A stretch of DNA of 64,000 nt from positions 37,828,038-37,892,037 of the forward strand of contig CM030364.1 of assembly GCA_017893485.1 (NCBI GenBank). The letters are read 5' to 3'. Every line of letters starts with the position of its first letter. Position 1 is the first letter of the stretch. A model generated the notes under the pieces. It ran no database searches. It worked only from the letters and a program-made list of their open reading frames with translations, and had not been told where the DNA came from. Positions 33,006 to 44,470 of this stretch are shown piece after piece. A program made the position numbers and the translations under genes. This DNA is from Hemerocallis citrina. Its lineage: Eukaryota; Streptophyta; Magnoliopsida; Asparagales; Asphodelaceae.

Positions 33006-36000
33006 ATGGACAATGTTGAAGAAAATTCTGTTACCGGCGATAATTTTGTGTGTGCACAAGAAAGTGGTGAATCTCGGTCGCAAGTTGACGAGCACTTCAA
33101 ACCAAAGATAGGTATGATGTTTTATACTTTAGATGAAGCCGAGAATTTTTATATGTCATATGCTAGATGTGCGGGTTTCGCATTGCATAAGGATGAGAAT
33201 AAATACAAGGGTACCGAAGTAGTCGATAAATAATATGTATGTAATAAAGCCGGGGAGTCACCGAGTCAGCCTAATGATACTAGACGGGGAACAACTTTTA
33301 GAATGGGCTGCAAAGCTTTTGTTTGTATAAAACTAAAAGAACAAAGTAATACATGAGTTATTTATTCATTTAATGAACCACACAATCATGAATTTACTTC
33401 ACTCAGTAAAATACATCAGTTGCCTCGAAACCATAGTGTGACAAAATCCAATAAAAGAGTAATGGATCAACTTACCAAAGCTAATATCCCTACGTGCAAA
33501 CAAATGCTGTTCTTCAAAAGTGCTAGTGGAGGTCACAATAAAATAGGATTCACCGAAACCGTTGCTAGAAATCTAAAGAGAGACTCGACGGAAGCTCTGA
33601 AAGGACATGACGGGAAAATGCTCATTGAGTTATTCTAATCAAAATAGCAAATTGATCCTTTATTTTTTTAAGAGTACCAATTAGATCACGAAGGCCGATT
33701 GTCTCATTGTATTTGGGTGGATGGTATCGCTAGGATGAATTATGGTAACAGATTTGGGGATATACTTTGTTTGATGCCACATACAATACGAACCGATATG
33801 GAATGTTATTTGTTCAATTTGTTGGAATCAACCATCATTAGCAATCAATATTCTTAAGTTATGGGTTCATTCCAAATGAGAATGCCTCTTCCTTTGAGTG
33901 GTTCTTTGTAGGGGTGGACAACTAGTATCCGAACCAACCAATCTGAACCAATCCTACCCGAACCGACCGGTTTTTAACCGAACCAATTTGGGGTTTGAGT
34001 TAGCCTGGTTCTTGATCTTCAATAACCAACTGGAACGGTTCGATTTTTGGATGGGGCTTTCTAATAATCGATGAAACTGAATCGACCGTACCTCTATGCA
34101 TTAGTCCATAAAAAATCTATTTCTCCTTTAATTTCTTGTATATACAAACAATCATTTCTCATTTTCTTGGAGATACAAACAAACTCTTTTAATTTTTTCA
34201 TGCAAACCGAGCAGAAGTTTAACCTATGTTTTGATTCTCCATAACCCTGTGTGTTATGTTGTTGAGAAATGTTTGATTTACAGTGTGGCCCAGCTTAATA
34301 GAATCATGAAGTTGATGTAACGTTTAGTAGTTACTTTAATCAAGTCAAGCAGAAATTGTTTTCTAAATCTTTTTCATTGTACTTGAAATTTAATTAGCTA
34401 TGGTTATTGATGTTTCTTTTATGAGAATAAACTAAGATTACAGAAGTATGCAAGTGGAAAAAGCAGTGTATCTCACCCATTTAAACGTCATCATCTCAAA
34501 CAATTAGTGTAAAATTCATTAGCAACTTGTGTTTTTATGAGTTTTCATTTTAAATTTATTTCTGAATAACAAATAGCAGGTTGTTTCTTAAGTTTGATTG
34601 AAGTTGATCTTTTAAATTTCAAGAAATTGTGAATGATGTTAGAGGTGAAAAGTAGCACGCCAAACCAACCATCCAAATCAATCCAAACCGAACTTAATCG
34701 GCTTGGATAGAAATCGATCCAATTAGGGCTTGGATTGGTTGCGGATGAGAAAATTAAAAAACCGATCTTCTTTGGATCAGTGGTGGATGGTCCATATTAG
34801 GTCGGATACCGACCGATACCCAGCCCTAGTTCTTTAGTGGTTAGGAGCAATGGGACGTGCTCCGATCGACATCGTGACATACAAGGATCGTGGGATCGGT
34901 GTTGTACTGAAGAAAGTTTTTCCTAAAACTGAGCATAGATATTGCATGTGGCATATTTTGAAAAAGTTACCACATGATGTGCGTATGTCGAATGATATCG
35001 ATGAGTTTAGGGCTAAATTGAAGGGTATCATCTATAATTAATAATCTAAAAATGATTTTGAAGAGAAGTGGAAATTATTGCTTTTGCATACAAAGTTGAG
35101 AATAACAAATGGTTGAAGGATAAATTTGAGATTCGTGAGAAATGGGACCCCGTCTATGCAAGAGAGTCATTTTGGGTAGACATGTTGAGTAGCCAAAGGA
35201 GCGAGTCTTTTTGAAGCAGTTTACCCAAAATAAGTACTCCTTACATGAGTTTTCCATCATCTTCGACCGAGTCTTAGCAAGGCAAAGACACGATGAACTT
35301 AAAGAAAATTATCGTAATCGTGAGAAGAGATCAAACTTGAACATTAAATGGGCTACGGAGGAACAAATGGAGTGAATCTACACATTGAAGATTTTCTACA
35401 AATTCCAAGATGAAGTGCATACGAGCTTATTTTTTTAATGTGACTTTCATTAGAGATATTGAAATACCGAATAGTGCAGGTTTCTTTGTGATTCATTGTA
35501 ACCGGAGAGGGTGGTTCAATTCTTCAAAATCCGTCAATTGGCTAAATGTCCTTGTTGCTTGTTTGAATTCATAGGCATTATGTGCAAACATATTTTGGCA
35601 GTTCTTCGGTTCATCCATCACACTGCAATATCGGAGAAATATATCACAAGAAGATGGAGCTGAGATCGCATGAAAAGAAGTTCAACATCCGTTCACGATG
35701 GCACAAGCGATAATTTTGCTTCTCGCTATTGTGAATTGAGCTATCACTTAAAATAGTTAGTCGATCTTGGTTTTTCCGAAGAGATACATGCTCGACCATA
35801 TGCTTAAGGGCATTGAAGGCGTTTCTCGTCTACACCCTGGAAGTAGCGGACATCACGAAGGTAGTGCACAACCCGAGAGTGGTGGACAACATGCTGAAGG
35901 TAGTGGACATGCATATGTATCGGTGGGAGACCATCAACAGTGCATTACAAAGGAAAGGCCTAGAGGGAAAAGATTGAAGCCAATAAGAGAGCAACTTCAG

Positions 36001-36240
36001 CGAAAACCTACATGGTGCAGAACATGCGGCGTGCAAGTAATCGAATATGATTCAAGAAATTGTCCAAACAAATTTTCTAGGTAATATATCTATTTTTAGT
36101 TTAAAATTTTTGACTCACTCAATCTTGTATTGTTTTTTTGGCTAACTAATTTCTGTCATTTATTTAGCGGGTCCAATGCATGTGAAGAAGATCCAAGCGG
36201 TGAAGAGAGTGCTTCGGAAGAAGGTGATGATTCGTTGTGA
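33006..36240 (+). pseudogene. MULE B transposase (FAR1/MULE family), broken
   Basis: Starts MDNVEENSVTGDNF just after an acceptor. The FAR1 DNA-binding block (MMFYTLDEAENFYMSYAR, then YVCNKAG, later NEPHNHEF) is followed by ANIPTCKQMLFFKSASGG and the MULE DDE domain. The DDE domain is split by a 920-bp insertion (33909-34828) and resumes at WLGAMGRAPIDIV. The second catalytic motif reads VTYKDRG, altered from the VTDQD form seen in A. The SWIM region (CPCCLFEFIGIMCKH-like, about 35550-35590) is spread over frame changes. The tail (35767-36080) ends with CRTCGVQVIEYDSRNCPNKF. An 87-bp intron (36081-36167) precedes a 73-bp acidic last exon. At least ten stops or frame changes rule out function. 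Confidence 0.85.
33909..34828. mobile_element. Non-autonomous hAT-type element, 920 bp, inside the MULE B gene
   Basis: The ends read TAGGGGTGGACAAC (left) and, inward from the right, TAGGGCTGGGTATC. The flanks GTTCTTTG (33901-33908) and GTTCTTTA (34829-34836) are an 8-bp target duplication with one mismatch. Subterminal AACCGAACC-type motifs are dense at both ends. No coding region is present. The host reading frame of MULE B resumes directly after it. Confidence 0.8.
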
Positions 36241-36684
36241 GGTAAATTTCTTATTATGTATGTAAAATTCAAGTCGGAGACCTTTATTACTTTTTTCATT
36301 TGATGATGCGGGTTTAATATTTTCGTAGTTTTATGTTGTAGGTTTTGATTAGAACGTGATCGTGGTGAAGGAAGGCATTTCTCTTCGAAAAAGATTTATA
36401 TTTCTGAATTAGTATATATGCTCATGTAATTGCATTTTTAAAACAATGCTAAGTTGAGAAATGTATTTGAAGTTATAAGTATAATTATGTGTAAGTTATT
36501 GTAGTTATTGTTGAAGATGAATGAGATGAGAATGTAAGAGATGGATGAGAATGATAAGATGAATGAGTGCAGCTAACAGCTATTGTTGTGTGCTATTGTT
36601 GTTACTGTAATTGTTGTTATTGTTGTATTTTGAGTGAAGCAGCTACTGTGTTCTTCGTTTCTGATTTTTTAATTTTTGTGAACA
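36241..36684 (+). other. 3' untranslated region of the MULE B gene
   Basis: AT-rich sequence with GATGAATGAGA-type words follows the stop. Nothing else is recognised before the hairpin array. Confidence 0.45.
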
Positions 36685-37165
36685 TAACTTAACACGTTAT
36701 TGGCAACAACGGGTTAAGCACATTAAACCTGTTATTGCTAATAGCAGATTAAGTATAAAGATTTAAACAGAAATTGAGATTGTTGGATTTAAAACTTACA
36801 AATTAATCTTCTACCTAACCCGTTGTTGGCGCCAATGGGTTAAGCACATTAAACCTATTATCTTTAATAGCGGGTAAGTATAAATTTTTTAACAGAACTT
36901 GAGATTGTTGGATTTAAAATTTACAAATTAATCATGTACCTATAACCCGTTATTGGTGACAACGGGTTAAGCACATTATACCCGTTATTGCCAATAGCTG
37001 GTTAAATATAAAGATTCTAACAAAACTTGAGATTGTTGGATTTAAAATCTACAAATTCATGTTCTACCTAGCCCGTTGTTGTCGACAACAGGTTAAGCAC
37101 ATTAAATCCGTTATCGCCAATAGCGGGTTAAGTATAAAGATTTTAACAGAACTTAAGAACTTTCT
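36685..37165. repeat. Double-hairpin tandem array of MULE B, ~126-bp period
   Basis: CCCGTTNTTG...CAACGGGTTAAGCAC recurs near 36692, 36818, 36945 and 37071, a 126-127-bp spacing. Each unit has one hairpin with a variable loop and a second of the form CCCGTTATTGCCAATAGCGGG, joined by a segment containing GAGATTGTTGGATTTAAA. Confidence 0.85.
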
Positions 37166-37224
37166 ACAATTCTTTTTGGGGTATTCTTTAAAAAAAATAT
37201 CTTATTAAGTTTTTAGGATTTTTT

Positions 37225-37905
37225 TTTATATCCCACTTTTCGAAACTATTTGCAGAAAGAGGACAGATGCCAAATTATTTACGATCGTGGACTCAACAAC
37301 TAAACTCGCCATTCCCAACAGCGAGTTTAGTTGTTTCTTGCTCGCCTTGGGAACACGACGAGTGTAGCTTTCTTTTTTAGAAATTCGTTGTTCCTGACGG
37401 TGAGTTTAGTTCAAAAATTTTAATGAAGACTCGCCGTTCCCAATGATGAGGATATTTATATTAGACTCACTGTTTGGAACGACAAGTTCAGTTCAAAATT
37501 TTCAATGAAGACTCATCGTTCCTAACGCCGAGGACATTTAAACTACACTCGCTATAGGGGTCGTTCCCAACAGCGAGTTTGTCCATTCCCAACAGCGAGT
37601 TTGGTGTAAATGTCATCGCCATTGTGAACGGCGAGTCTTCATTGAAAATTTTGAACTAAACTTGATGATCCCAAATGCAAGTCTGGTATAAATGTCATCA
37701 CCGTGAACTCGCTGTTGGGAACGACGAGTTTCTCAAAAAATTAGCACTAAACTCGCTGTGTCCCAACGACGAGCATGAAACAGCGAAACTCGCCGTTGGG
37801 ACTGGCGAGTTTAGTTATTGAGTCCACGAGTGCAAATACTTTGGCAAATATCCTCTTTCTGCAAATAGTTTCGAAAAATGGCATATTAAAAAAAAATCAT
37901 GTTTG
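37225..37905. mobile_element. Foldback/MITE-like element with ~100-bp terminal inverted repeats
   Basis: The left end reads TTTTCGAAACTATTTGCAGA, then GGACTCAACAACTAAACTCG. The right end carries their reverse complements at about 37780-37890 with few changes. Between them are many hairpins of the ACTCGCCGTTCCCAACAGCGAGT type. It interrupts the subterminal repeats of MULE B. No coding region. The target duplication is unclear because both sides are T- or A-rich. Confidence 0.7.
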
Positions 37906-38282
37906 AAGGATTGTTTATGTAGTAATGCGAAAATATGTTTTAAAGGTTTTTTTTTTTAAAATTAAAAAATGTGGTGACATACTTAGAAATGGCATGAACA
38001 CATCTATTAGGATCATGTAAATCCTAAGGTAAAACTCTGTTAAAGAGAGCAAGAGTTTTTTAACATCGTAATTTTTTTGTGAACATAATCTAAACTGTTA
38101 TTGACAACAATGGGGTCCTCACACTTATCCGTTATCTCTCAAACAAATTTATCTGAAAAAATTTTTGATTGAAACAATGACCTAAGTTAGAGACTCCGTT
38201 GGAATAATTTCTTTGAAAAACTCCCTACAATTTGTAAAGATGGTTTCAGTATATATAACACCAATTATTCGTAACTGTGAGA

Positions 38283-38338
<56 letters not shown>

Positions 38339-40229
38339 ACCCCCCACCCCACCCCACCTCCCTTTCCGGCAAAAAAATATTATTAAAAAAATTTAAAATA
38401 TACATATTAAAAAAATTGGAAAATCAAAAAATTTCCTATACCTTAACTTGTTATAGCGAATAGCGGGTTAAGTATGAAGTTTTTAACAGAACTTGATATT
38501 GTTGGATTTAAAATTCTACAAATTCTTCTTCTACTTAACCCGTCATTGGTGATAACGTGTGAATTGAACTTAACTCGTTGCCACGAATGACAGGTTATGT
38601 TGTAGAGATATTTTGAAGATTTTTTTTGACTTGAACCCCTTTTTTGGGTTTTTTTAAAAAATCTCTGATTAGCTTTGTGGATGTTCATGTTGGAAGCGTA
38701 CGGTAATGAGAACTAATTTCAACCTAGTGTTGGAAACCTACGAAAATGGTGACCAATGTAGTTTTATCTGGTCATATGGTTGGAGCCATTTCGACTGGTT
38801 GGGGTGAAGTGAACATGCAAGTAGTACTCATATGCACATTGAAAAGTCATCTTCTTAAAGTATTCCAAAAATATATCTTCACCAAAAATGTTAAATACTT
38901 TAAAACCTATGAAAATGATAACCAATGTAGTTTAAACCTACTTGTTGGAATTATTCTTTTGAAAAACTCCCCACAATTCGTAACTGTGGGTGCAATAAAT
39001 CCAACACCCATTATTTGTAACTTTGAGATAAAAAAAACTTTTAAAAAACTACATTTACACACTATTCATAAACTCCCTTTCCCCACCCACCCCACCCCCC
39101 ATTCCAGCAAATTTTTTATATTAGAAGATCTTACAAAAAAAGTGTTTAATATAAAATCAAACATTTTCTATAACTTAGGCCGTCATTGCCGATAACGGTT
39201 TAGGTTCATTTATCCCGTTATCATAATTAATGGGTTAGGTTGAATATTTCAAAGAGAAAATTTGAACAAATCTCTAACCCTAGCATTAACCATAACTCTA
39301 TCCCTAACCCTAACCCTTACCCTCTAGCTCTCTAACTTTTAAATCGAAATCAATTTTATATGGAGAATGATGACAAATTCCATGTGAATATTATATATTC
39401 AAGAAATTTTATACGGAGACCTCAATATTTATGGAGATTCTATAATTATTTTTGAAATTTTTTTGATGTGCAGGTTTATGTTGGATCAAAAAATCAATTT
39501 TTTTAAAAAAAAAACCACCAAAACCACAAATTTTTTCTAATATTTATGGAGACTAAAAAAAATTGAGCAGTTCAAGTCTTAAAATAATTCACTCAAACCC
39601 GTTATTTTAAGAGAACTTAACCCGTTAACGCCAATAACAGGTTAGGTTCAATAATTTTGATAGATCATCTTTTGTTGGCTATCTAATACTCTGCCAAAAT
39701 CCTTCACCCTAACCAGCTATTGACGATGACGGGGTAAGTGAACTTAACCCATTATCCCCAATAATGGGCTAGGTTCAATAATTTTAACAGAGTTATCTAA
39801 TACTCTGTCAAAATTCTTCACCCTAACCCGCTATTGGTGATGACGGGTTACGTTCTCTTAACCCGTTATTGCCAAGAATGGTATAGGTTGAGTAATCGCA
39901 CTTAAACAATTCAAAATCATAGCAGCATACTATTTCATACAAAATCTCATCCAACTAATATTCACACAACAACATCAAACGAAGCCCATCACCGATAGCA
40001 ACAACAATATAATCCCACAAAAATTAACACAAACAATGTAATATACAATGAAAACAATACATATATACAACGATCTCAAGAAACAAAATCGAACAACATA
40101 AACTAAATCAAACAAATCAAACTAACAAGTACATCATCTTCATATTTAAACAAAACAAACTTTTTTGTGAATTACAAGTCAATTCAACTTCACCAACTAG
40201 GTTACATTCGTTGCTTGTAGATCACACCG
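37906..40229. repeat. Right subterminal region of MULE B with scattered hairpins
   Basis: CCCGTTATTG/CAATAACGGG-type hairpins recur near 38448, 38537, 39179, 39600, 39710 and 39830, mixed with AT-rich DNA and CCCTAACCC words (39285-39335). No gene is visible. Open frames at 38443-38688 and 38746-39195 show no domain. Confidence 0.6.
38286..38338. repeat. Homopolymer of 53 C
   Basis: An uninterrupted C run followed by CCCC-A blocks to about 38360. It may be real or a sequencing/assembly artefact. Confidence 0.8.
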
Positions 40230-42224
40230 TGTCACGCCCTGCTTCCCAAAATATGGGAATACGAGCATGTAACGAAGACCCAGCGAATGATTTGCATAAT
40301 TCATAAGCTGTAATATTTAACTGTAACACCCAAATTTTTTTTTAAACTCCAAATTCAATTTTTTCAATTTCTATACCACCTTGAACATAAACTAAAATAG
40401 TTATATTTCAAATAAAATTTTGACAGAGTTTTCCCTGAAATATTTGCCCTTTTACAAATTTTCCTTGCAAACAATTACACAAAACAAAGTACCTGAGAAA
40501 TATTTGAATCCTCCCCAGGCCAAATCATTCAACATCACACACGCAATAATATATATAGGGCTCTGGGGGCATAATTCCTCATAATACACAAGATACAATT
40601 TAAAAACCATAAATTCTTTCGAAAACATATAAGATTTTTTTATAAAGTCTTTAGAAAAACTTTTCAAAAACCAACCACAGACCCCCGGTACTCCACAACG
40701 AGATGGGTACGGGCTTTCATACTCCATCACAACACTATATATATTATTTTCTCTTACAGTTGTACATATATTTTTCCATAATACAAACTATCACCCAAAT
40801 ACTGTCTCCATCTCTACATAACTTTGTATAATAAAATATATAATGAATACATATACAACTCATTCGGCTAGGGAAAAAGTATAACTATCAAAGTTAAACA
40901 AATAATCCGGTATCTCACCTCGCTGCTAATCATTACCTGCAAGAGGGTTAGGGACATCCACCCCTAGGGAGGGACTCCCCTGACCCCCAGAAAACAACAG
41001 AGGTCAGTCATAACTGGTGTGAGTATAATTTACTAATTAGCAAATGAATTGAACTATATAAAGAAATTTGAAAGCACTTACGAATATCATTATAATTACG
41101 TGAACCTGAAATTTAAATATAAAACATCATACAGATTATTTAGTGCTCATTCACATTTTATCATATACTTTACTTAAGAAATCATTCTCACCTCATCATG
41201 CTATTTAAATTACTTCACGTTCTTATTAATGACATATCTTACTTTCATTGTTATTTACATCTCATATTACGATTTACTTTAACTTTCATTCTTATCAAAT
41301 TATACTCCGCACCCTAAAGCCGATAGCTTGGAATATCACATTACCTTATTTTCATTTTCATCTAACAATTTACTTGCTCTTCATTTCTATCTTGCAACAC
41401 AACTATCATATCAACAACCCGCCAATTCACCCTGGGAGTTGTGCCAAGGCAGGTAGTTCCCACCATTTCTATGGAAATAGCGGGCTAGTAGTTCCTCAAC
41501 ACAATTCCAAGGTGCATCAACTCATATCATAACATATTTTTAGTTTTATAACCATTCTCATATATACTTTACATACTTTTCATATTCGTTTACATACTCA
41601 TAACACAATTCCTTTAATTCTCACCTTCATTCATTTACACATTTTCTTTTGTTTTCCATATCCATTTTAATTCATACTCTTGCTTTACTTTCTCATTTTC
41701 ACTTCACATTAAATATTTTCTTTACTTCTCGTATTCATTCCCATAATACAATTTCTTCATTTTATTCATATTAATTCACACACATTCTTCTTTTTTTTCA
41801 TTCACATTTCACTTTCTTCTCATTTCGTATTACACACTTTCTATACTTTCTCATATTCATTTCATAACACAATGTATTCTACTTTTCATTTTCATCTTAT
41901 AATACAATTTACTTTAACTCTCATTCTCTTTAGTTAATACACCGCACCCCAAACATAGTTTGGGTAATATATACCGCACCTCAAAGCCGATAGCTTGGGT
42001 AATACTTACTTTACATTCTCATTATACTCTTTCTTTACTTTCTCATTTCCATTTCATTTCACATTTTTTCATTTTATTAATTTGTCGAACAGTGCCCATG
42101 TCATCACACAACTAAAGCCGATAGCTCAGTCAAAACATAGATCACTGCCCATCAAGGGTCTTACGCCTCCATCAAACTAGAGCCGATAGCTCCGTCTAAA
42201 CACAGATCGCTGCCCACCAAGGGT

Positions 42225-42575
42225 CTCATGCATCACATCGCTGCCCACCAAGGGTCTTACAGATCACATACACATCACTGCTATATAGGTCTTACGTATC
42301 CAATACACATCGCATCGCTGCCATATAGGTCTTACGTATCCAATACACATCACATCACTGCCATATAGGTCTTACGCATTGAATACATATCGCTGCCGTA
42401 TAGGTCTTACGCATCAAATACACATCACTTTACTGTCATATAGGTCTTATGCATCAAATACACATTACTGCCATATAGGTCTTATGCATCAAATACACAT
42501 CACATCGCTGCCATATAGGTCTTACGCATCAAATACACATCACATCGCTGCCATATAGGTCTGACGCATCACATA
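42225..42575. repeat. Short tandem repeat in the solo LTR (ATATAGGTCTTACGCAT units)
   Basis: CTGCCATATAGGTCTTACG and variants recur about nine times at 37-50-bp spacing, separated by CATCAAATACACATCACATCG-type linkers. A related upstream word (CACCAAGGGTCTTACG) appears near 42150-42250. Confidence 0.85.
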
Positions 42576-42921
42576 TCATCTCATTATTTTATCTCAATAT
42601 ATATATATCACATAACCGACATACCCCATGTTATTCACCTTATCTTTTTCGCATAATATGCATATACCAATAAAATTCTCATGTATCACCATATATAAAT
42701 ATGTCTCCTTTATAAGATAACATGAATGGGTATAACCCCATTAGATTCATGAGCATACACAAGCCATTAATCTCATCGATTATCGAATAAAATTCTCATT
42801 TACCACCCACACATCAGACTAATTTCACATCGCATTATCACATACCAATGTGTTACCCGCATATCACACATACACCATACCACTCATTTCATCATATTAT
42901 CACATCACATTATCGCATCAC

Positions 42922-42923
<2 letters not shown>

Positions 42924-42994
<71 letters not shown>
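42924..42994. repeat. TA microsatellite
   Basis: About 70 bp of pure TA repeat inside the solo LTR. Smaller TA and CA tracts lie at about 44351-44394 and 44432-44468. Confidence 0.9.
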
Positions 42995-42997
<3 letters not shown>

Positions 42998-44351
42998 CGC
43001 CAATAATTCCATTGTCTTAACACATCACATAATCACGCATCGCACGCACACCATGCTTTTCATCTCATCACATTAGATACATACACGTACATATATCCAT
43101 ATCAGTATAACTCCTCAAATTTAAATCTTACAATCCCATAGCATATATACATAATTTATTCCGTATCATACATATGAATTTCTTTACTCCATACACCTTG
43201 CACATCACACACGACAACCTTAATTTAAATTTTTGATAGCACATCATATACATTGAAATAAAAGAGATCATATTCACCTGACGAATCAAACAAACCGAAG
43301 TCTTGTGTCCGCCCAATAGCCAATCAAAGTTCAACTTTTTCCACCTAAATAGAAAATTATAGAACTTTTTAGCCATACGCTCAAAACACAAGCTATCTAC
43401 TTCCAACACGTCACAAATGACATATGTAGCTACGCTACAACGACGGATTTCGAATTCGGATCCCAAAGCACAATTTCACTTATCGATCAGAGGATTCCAA
43501 TACGGAAAATCTCCGATTCCTCAATTCTTTATTCCAAAACTCCTAACATCTCAAATTAGGATTAAACAATAATAGTAAAACTCAGTTATACCTTCGAACC
43601 TATCAAATGCTCACCTCAATCTCGCTCGGGCATTTCATTGAACACCCGACGCACGTACTTATCCTACACATAATGTCAACCAATTTTACTAGAGAATTAA
43701 GTCTACAAAAATCATTCTAAATTCACATTAATCATCTAATAATGTTCTACACCCTTCAACACATTCTTTAACCATTAGAATTAAATTTCTATATCAATTC
43801 TCACAACCCTAATTTTTATCTTTATGTCCAACCTTCAAATCTTTATTTCTTCCATGTTGTCCACAAATTCTCACCTCTAGCATATTCTATATGCTCTACC
43901 CATCACCATACATCGATTTATATGAAAAGAAACCAAAAGCATACAACCCAAAATAAAATTATAAGTTTTTTTGTATGCCTTCTCGATGTCCTCTTCAAAA
44001 ACCGACGCTACCACGTTGAAGAGCACCTCGAACTCTCCTAGAATCCCTGAAAAATTTGAAGCTTGACGTGGAGAAGGTGGGTCGATTGAACACCCAAGGG
44101 TTTTGGGGGTAATGGGTTTCGGCCGAAAGCAAAAAGGGGGAAAAAGAGATCTGACAAAATGGAGGGGAAAGGGGAGAAGAAAAGAAAATTAAAAATTAGC
44201 TATAGGCCCTTCTTTGACCAAACATTAATTGTGTACCCTTCTAGTTATAATTTCCAGTCATTTTCTTGTAAAAATCACTCCACCTCATACTTAATTGCAT
44301 CATGAACATAAAATAAAATTAAAAGTGTATTTCTATGTATAATTGTAATCA

Positions 44352-44401
<50 letters not shown>

Positions 44402-44427
44402 TAAATGAGCAAGTTGCTCATACCCCT

Positions 44428-44470
<43 letters not shown>

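Larger units (their letters stand above)
31435..40229 (+). mobile_element. MULE 'B', FAR1-type Mutator-like element
   Basis: The left terminus GGATTTATTCAATTGC abuts a TA tract. It is followed by hairpins, a CT-rich leader, an intron with foldback modules, a FAR1-type transposase gene (33006-36240) and long subterminal repeats to at least 39900. The right terminus was not found before the chromovirus LTR at 40230, which may have inserted inside B. Order and exon structure match MULE A in mirror image; the sequences are related but clearly diverged. Confidence 0.7.
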
